DNA of 5,389 nucleotides from Bacteroidales bacterium (GTDB lineage Bacteria; Bacteroidota; Bacteroidia; Bacteroidales; VadinHA17), in NCBI GenBank assembly GCA_015486475.1, contig WFRO01000368.1, positions 1 through 5,389 of the forward strand, written 5' to 3'. The stretch's first letter is position 1. Each line of letters begins with the position of its first letter. Below are positions 3,398 through 5,389 of this stretch, piece after piece. The position numbers were made by a program, and so were the translations under genes. Below the pieces are notes generated by a model that worked only from the letters and a program-made list of their open reading frames with translations, had not been told where the DNA came from and searched no databases.

Positions 3398-5389
3398 CTA
3401 TTTAATTTTCAGAATTGTTTTCAGCCTGATATCCTCCGCCGAGGCGCCGGCCATGATCTCGTAGGTGCCGGGGTCGGGAGCGAAGATCTTTGTATCCGGG
3501 TGGTACACAGCCAGCTGCTGTACCGCAAGGGGGATGGTGATCACTTTCTCCTCCCCTGCTTTCAGGTGTTCCCGTTTGAATCCTTTCAGGGCTTTGCGGG
3601 GACCCTCCTTATCGGCAGGGTTCCTCACATAGAGCTGCACCACCTCATCCCCGTCGCGGGAGCCGCTGTTACGCACGGTCACCTGCACCCGGACGGTATC
3701 CTGCGGGCCGGCCTCCTCCTGTGCCAGTCTGATATCCTTGTACTGAAAGGAGGTATAGCTCAGTCCGTAGCCGAACGGATAGAGCGGTGTCCCGTCAAAG
3801 AAACGGTAGGTCCTTCCTTTCATATAATAATCGGTGAAGGGAGGCAGGTCGTCCACACTCTTATAAAAGGTGACGGGCAGTCGCCCGGCGGGGTTGTATC
3901 TTCCGAAGAGGACCTCCGCCAGGGCGTTGCCTCCCTCTTCGCCGGGGTACCAGGCCATGAGGATGGCGGGTATGTTCCGGTTAGCCCAGTTGATAGAGAG
4001 TGCGCTGCCGCCGGTGAGCACCAGCACCACGGGCGTGCCGGTGGCATGGATGGCCTTCAGCAACTTTTGGTAAGGCTGCGGCAGGTCGAGGGAGGTGCGG
4101 TCGCCACCGCTGAAGCCCTGTATATGTATAGGCATCTCCTCACCCTCCAGGCGGGGGGATATCCCGGCCACCACGATGGCCACGTCGGCCTCTTTGGCGC
4201 GGGCCACCGCCTCGCGGAGGAGCTGCACATCCTCGCCCTCTTTGTGCAGGGGTCTCCACTTCATACGCATGCCGGCATGGCCGGTGATCTCGGCATAGTC
4301 CACCCGCAGCGGATATCTTTTCCCCTGCTCCACAGCGACCGTAAAGGTCTGCTGCCTGTTCGCCTCGCAGGGCTGCCAGTTATCCACCACCAGCTTGTTG
4401 TCGAAGTAAACGCGGCTGCGGTCGTCGCTGGTGATCCCTATCTGTATCTTTCCGGTGACCGGAGCCACGAAATAACCGCTCCAGCGCACCCCGAAATGAT
4501 CGTCGGGGATTCCCTTGCCGGGCGAGCCAAGTGCCCAGTAGAACCTCATCACAGTGTCAACCCTTTCCATCACCGGCGCACCCTTCATCTCCTCGTTGTC
4601 ATAATAGGCACCTTTCAGGCCATGTTCCTCTCCCTGGGATGCCGGGCTCAGCATGCCGGGTTTTATCTGCTGCATCGAGACGAATTTCTCCAGCGGCTCC
4701 ACCCCCTCGGCATAGAGCACTTCGGCGTGGTCTTCCACCAGGTTGCGTATCCCCTGCACGAAGGTCACCGGGCAGGAAGGGGTGCCGTTGTAGTTGCCCA
4801 CCAGCACATCCAGGTTGTCGGCATAAGGCCCCGTGACGGCGATCTTCTTCACCTTTGTCATATCGAGGGGCAGGAGACCGTTATTCTTCAGGAGCACCAT
4901 GCTCTCCCGGGCCACCCTGCGGGCCAGGTGGCGGTTTTTTTTGGTATCGTTGGCCGTGATGGGGATACGCTGGTATGCCACCTTTTCCGGCGGGTCGAAC
5001 ATCCCCAGCAGAAAACGGGCTTTCATAAGACGCTTTACGGAGCGGTCTATCTCCTCTTCGCTGAGGAGGCCCTGTTTCACGGCCTCCGGGAGGGTCTTGT
5101 ATTCCGTGCCGCAGTCGAGGTCACAACCGGCCTTCACGGCCAGGGCCGAGGCCTCTTCCATGCTTTTTGCCAGGTGGTGACCTGTCATGATATCTCCCAC
5201 GGCCCCACAGTCAGAGACGACATATCCCCCGAAGCCCAGCTCCTGCCGCAGGACCGTATCCAGGAGGTAATGGCTGGCGTTGCAGGGGATCCCCTTGTAG
5301 GCGCTGTAGGCGCCCATCACCGAATAAGCCCTCGCCTCGCTCACCGTGGCGCGGAAGGCCGGCAGGTAGGACTCGTAGAAATCGCGTTC
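3398..5389 (-). CDS. Family 3 glycoside hydrolase with PA14 insertion (beta-xylosidase/beta-glucosidase type), 5' truncated
   Basis: The frame stays open from the TAG at 3398-3400 to the window edge, giving 663 visible residues; the N-terminal part and any signal peptide lie outside. The enzyme should release terminal beta-linked sugars from oligosaccharides with retention of configuration. Visible in order, numbered from the edge: the end of the N-terminal barrel, with V-V-S-D-C-G-A-V giving nucleophile Asp60; the KNNGLLPL entry to the alpha/beta sandwich domain (168-175); a PA14-like insertion (about 256-380, AYYDN to MKWRP, with the ITSDDRSRVYFD strand); return to the sandwich with RLEGEEM (Glu415 or Glu417 as candidate acid/base) and GGDRTSLDLP; YPGEEGGNALAEVLFG; YPFGYGLSYTSF; and a C-terminal Fn3-like domain (about 565-663). 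The S-D-C-G nucleophile motif and EGEEM are typical of the xylosidase-like branch, but substrate cannot be settled by eye. In related enzymes PA14 insertions sit near the active site and can shape substrate choice. A GTG at 5342-5344 is an internal codon, not the start. Confidence 0.93.
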   Translation of the reverse strand, partial: ERDFYESYLPAFRATVSEARAYSVMGAYSAYKGIPCNASHYLLDTVLRQELGFGGYVVSDCGAVGDIMTGHHLAKSMEEASALAVKAGCDLDCGTEYKTLPEAVKQGLLSEEEIDRSVKRLMKARFLLGMFDPPEKVAYQRIPITANDTKKNRHLARRVARESMVLLKNNGLLPLDMTKVKKIAVTGPYADNLDVLVGNYNGTPSCPVTFVQGIRNLVEDHAEVLYAEGVEPLEKFVSMQQIKPGMLSPASQGEEHGLKGAYYDNEEMKGAPVMERVDTVMRFYWALGSPGKGIPDDHFGVRWSGYFVAPVTGKIQIGITSDDRSRVYFDNKLVVDNWQPCEANRQQTFTVAVEQGKRYPLRVDYAEITGHAGMRMKWRPLHKEGEDVQLLREAVARAKEADVAIVVAGISPRLEGEEMPIHIQGFSGGDRTSLDLPQPYQKLLKAIHATGTPVVLVLTGGSALSINWANRNIPAILMAWYPGEEGGNALAEVLFGRYNPAGRLPVTFYKSVDDLPPFTDYYMKGRTYRFFDGTPLYPFGYGLSYTSFQYKDIRLAQEEAGPQDTVRVQVTVRNSGSRDGDEVVQLYVRNPADKEGPRKALKGFKREHLKAGEEKVITIPLAVQQLAVYHPDTKIFAPDPGTYEIMAGASAEDIRLKTILKIK

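Noticed and set aside
3870..5180. Several + strand frames opposite the glycosidase gene
   Set aside because: They are antisense shadows of a GC-rich gene whose own frame shows continuous family 3 motifs; their translations are low-complexity Ser/Pro/Arg-rich.

Overview
The window looks like chromosomal DNA from a member of the Bacteroidota, most likely a fairly GC-rich Bacteroidales-type organism. Three things support this. A type IX secretion C-terminal sorting domain lies at the left edge. Promoters have the Bacteroidota -7 form TAnnTTTG. Lipoproteins are numerous, and one carries a Lys/acidic signature just after its lipidated Cys. The species cannot be named from the sequence alone.

Layout, left to right. 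Bases 1-174 are the end of a secreted protein (type IX sorting domain, + strand). Bases 175-658 are a 484-bp gene-free stretch made almost entirely of repeats: a CTAAAGTG array, an unexplained 140-bp block, a 28-nt GTAG-headed palindrome, then consecutive arrays with 9-, 7- and 8-bp units, ending at a -7 promoter box. Two + strand envelope genes follow: an outer-membrane beta-barrel (659-1678) and a lipoprotein of unknown function that is probably surface-exposed (1780-2472). A strong A-tract/GC stem/T-tract terminator at 2474-2507 sits between convergent genes and should serve both. On the minus strand are an FKBP-type peptidyl-prolyl isomerase lipoprotein (2509-3201) and, upstream of it, a large family 3 glycoside hydrolase with a PA14 insertion (3398 to the right edge, 5' end missing). 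The 196-bp gap between those two holds the isomerase promoter, a 7-bp tandem repeat, a second 28-nt GTAG palindrome and a hairpin just after the glycosidase stop codon.

The genes share an envelope theme: an outer-membrane channel-like barrel, a lipoprotein likely to be on the cell surface, a periplasmic folding helper, a secreted type IX cargo and a glycan-cleaving enzyme. They do not form one obvious operon, and no complete novel multi-gene system is visible.

The most unusual content is between the genes. Two palindromes share length, GTAG head and mismatch position, yet differ at seven of ten inner stem pairs with pairing kept. A TC dinucleotide recurs exactly every 7 bp ten times and then switches to exactly every 8 bp. 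In both intergenic regions the tandem array stops exactly 7 bp upstream of a -7 promoter box.
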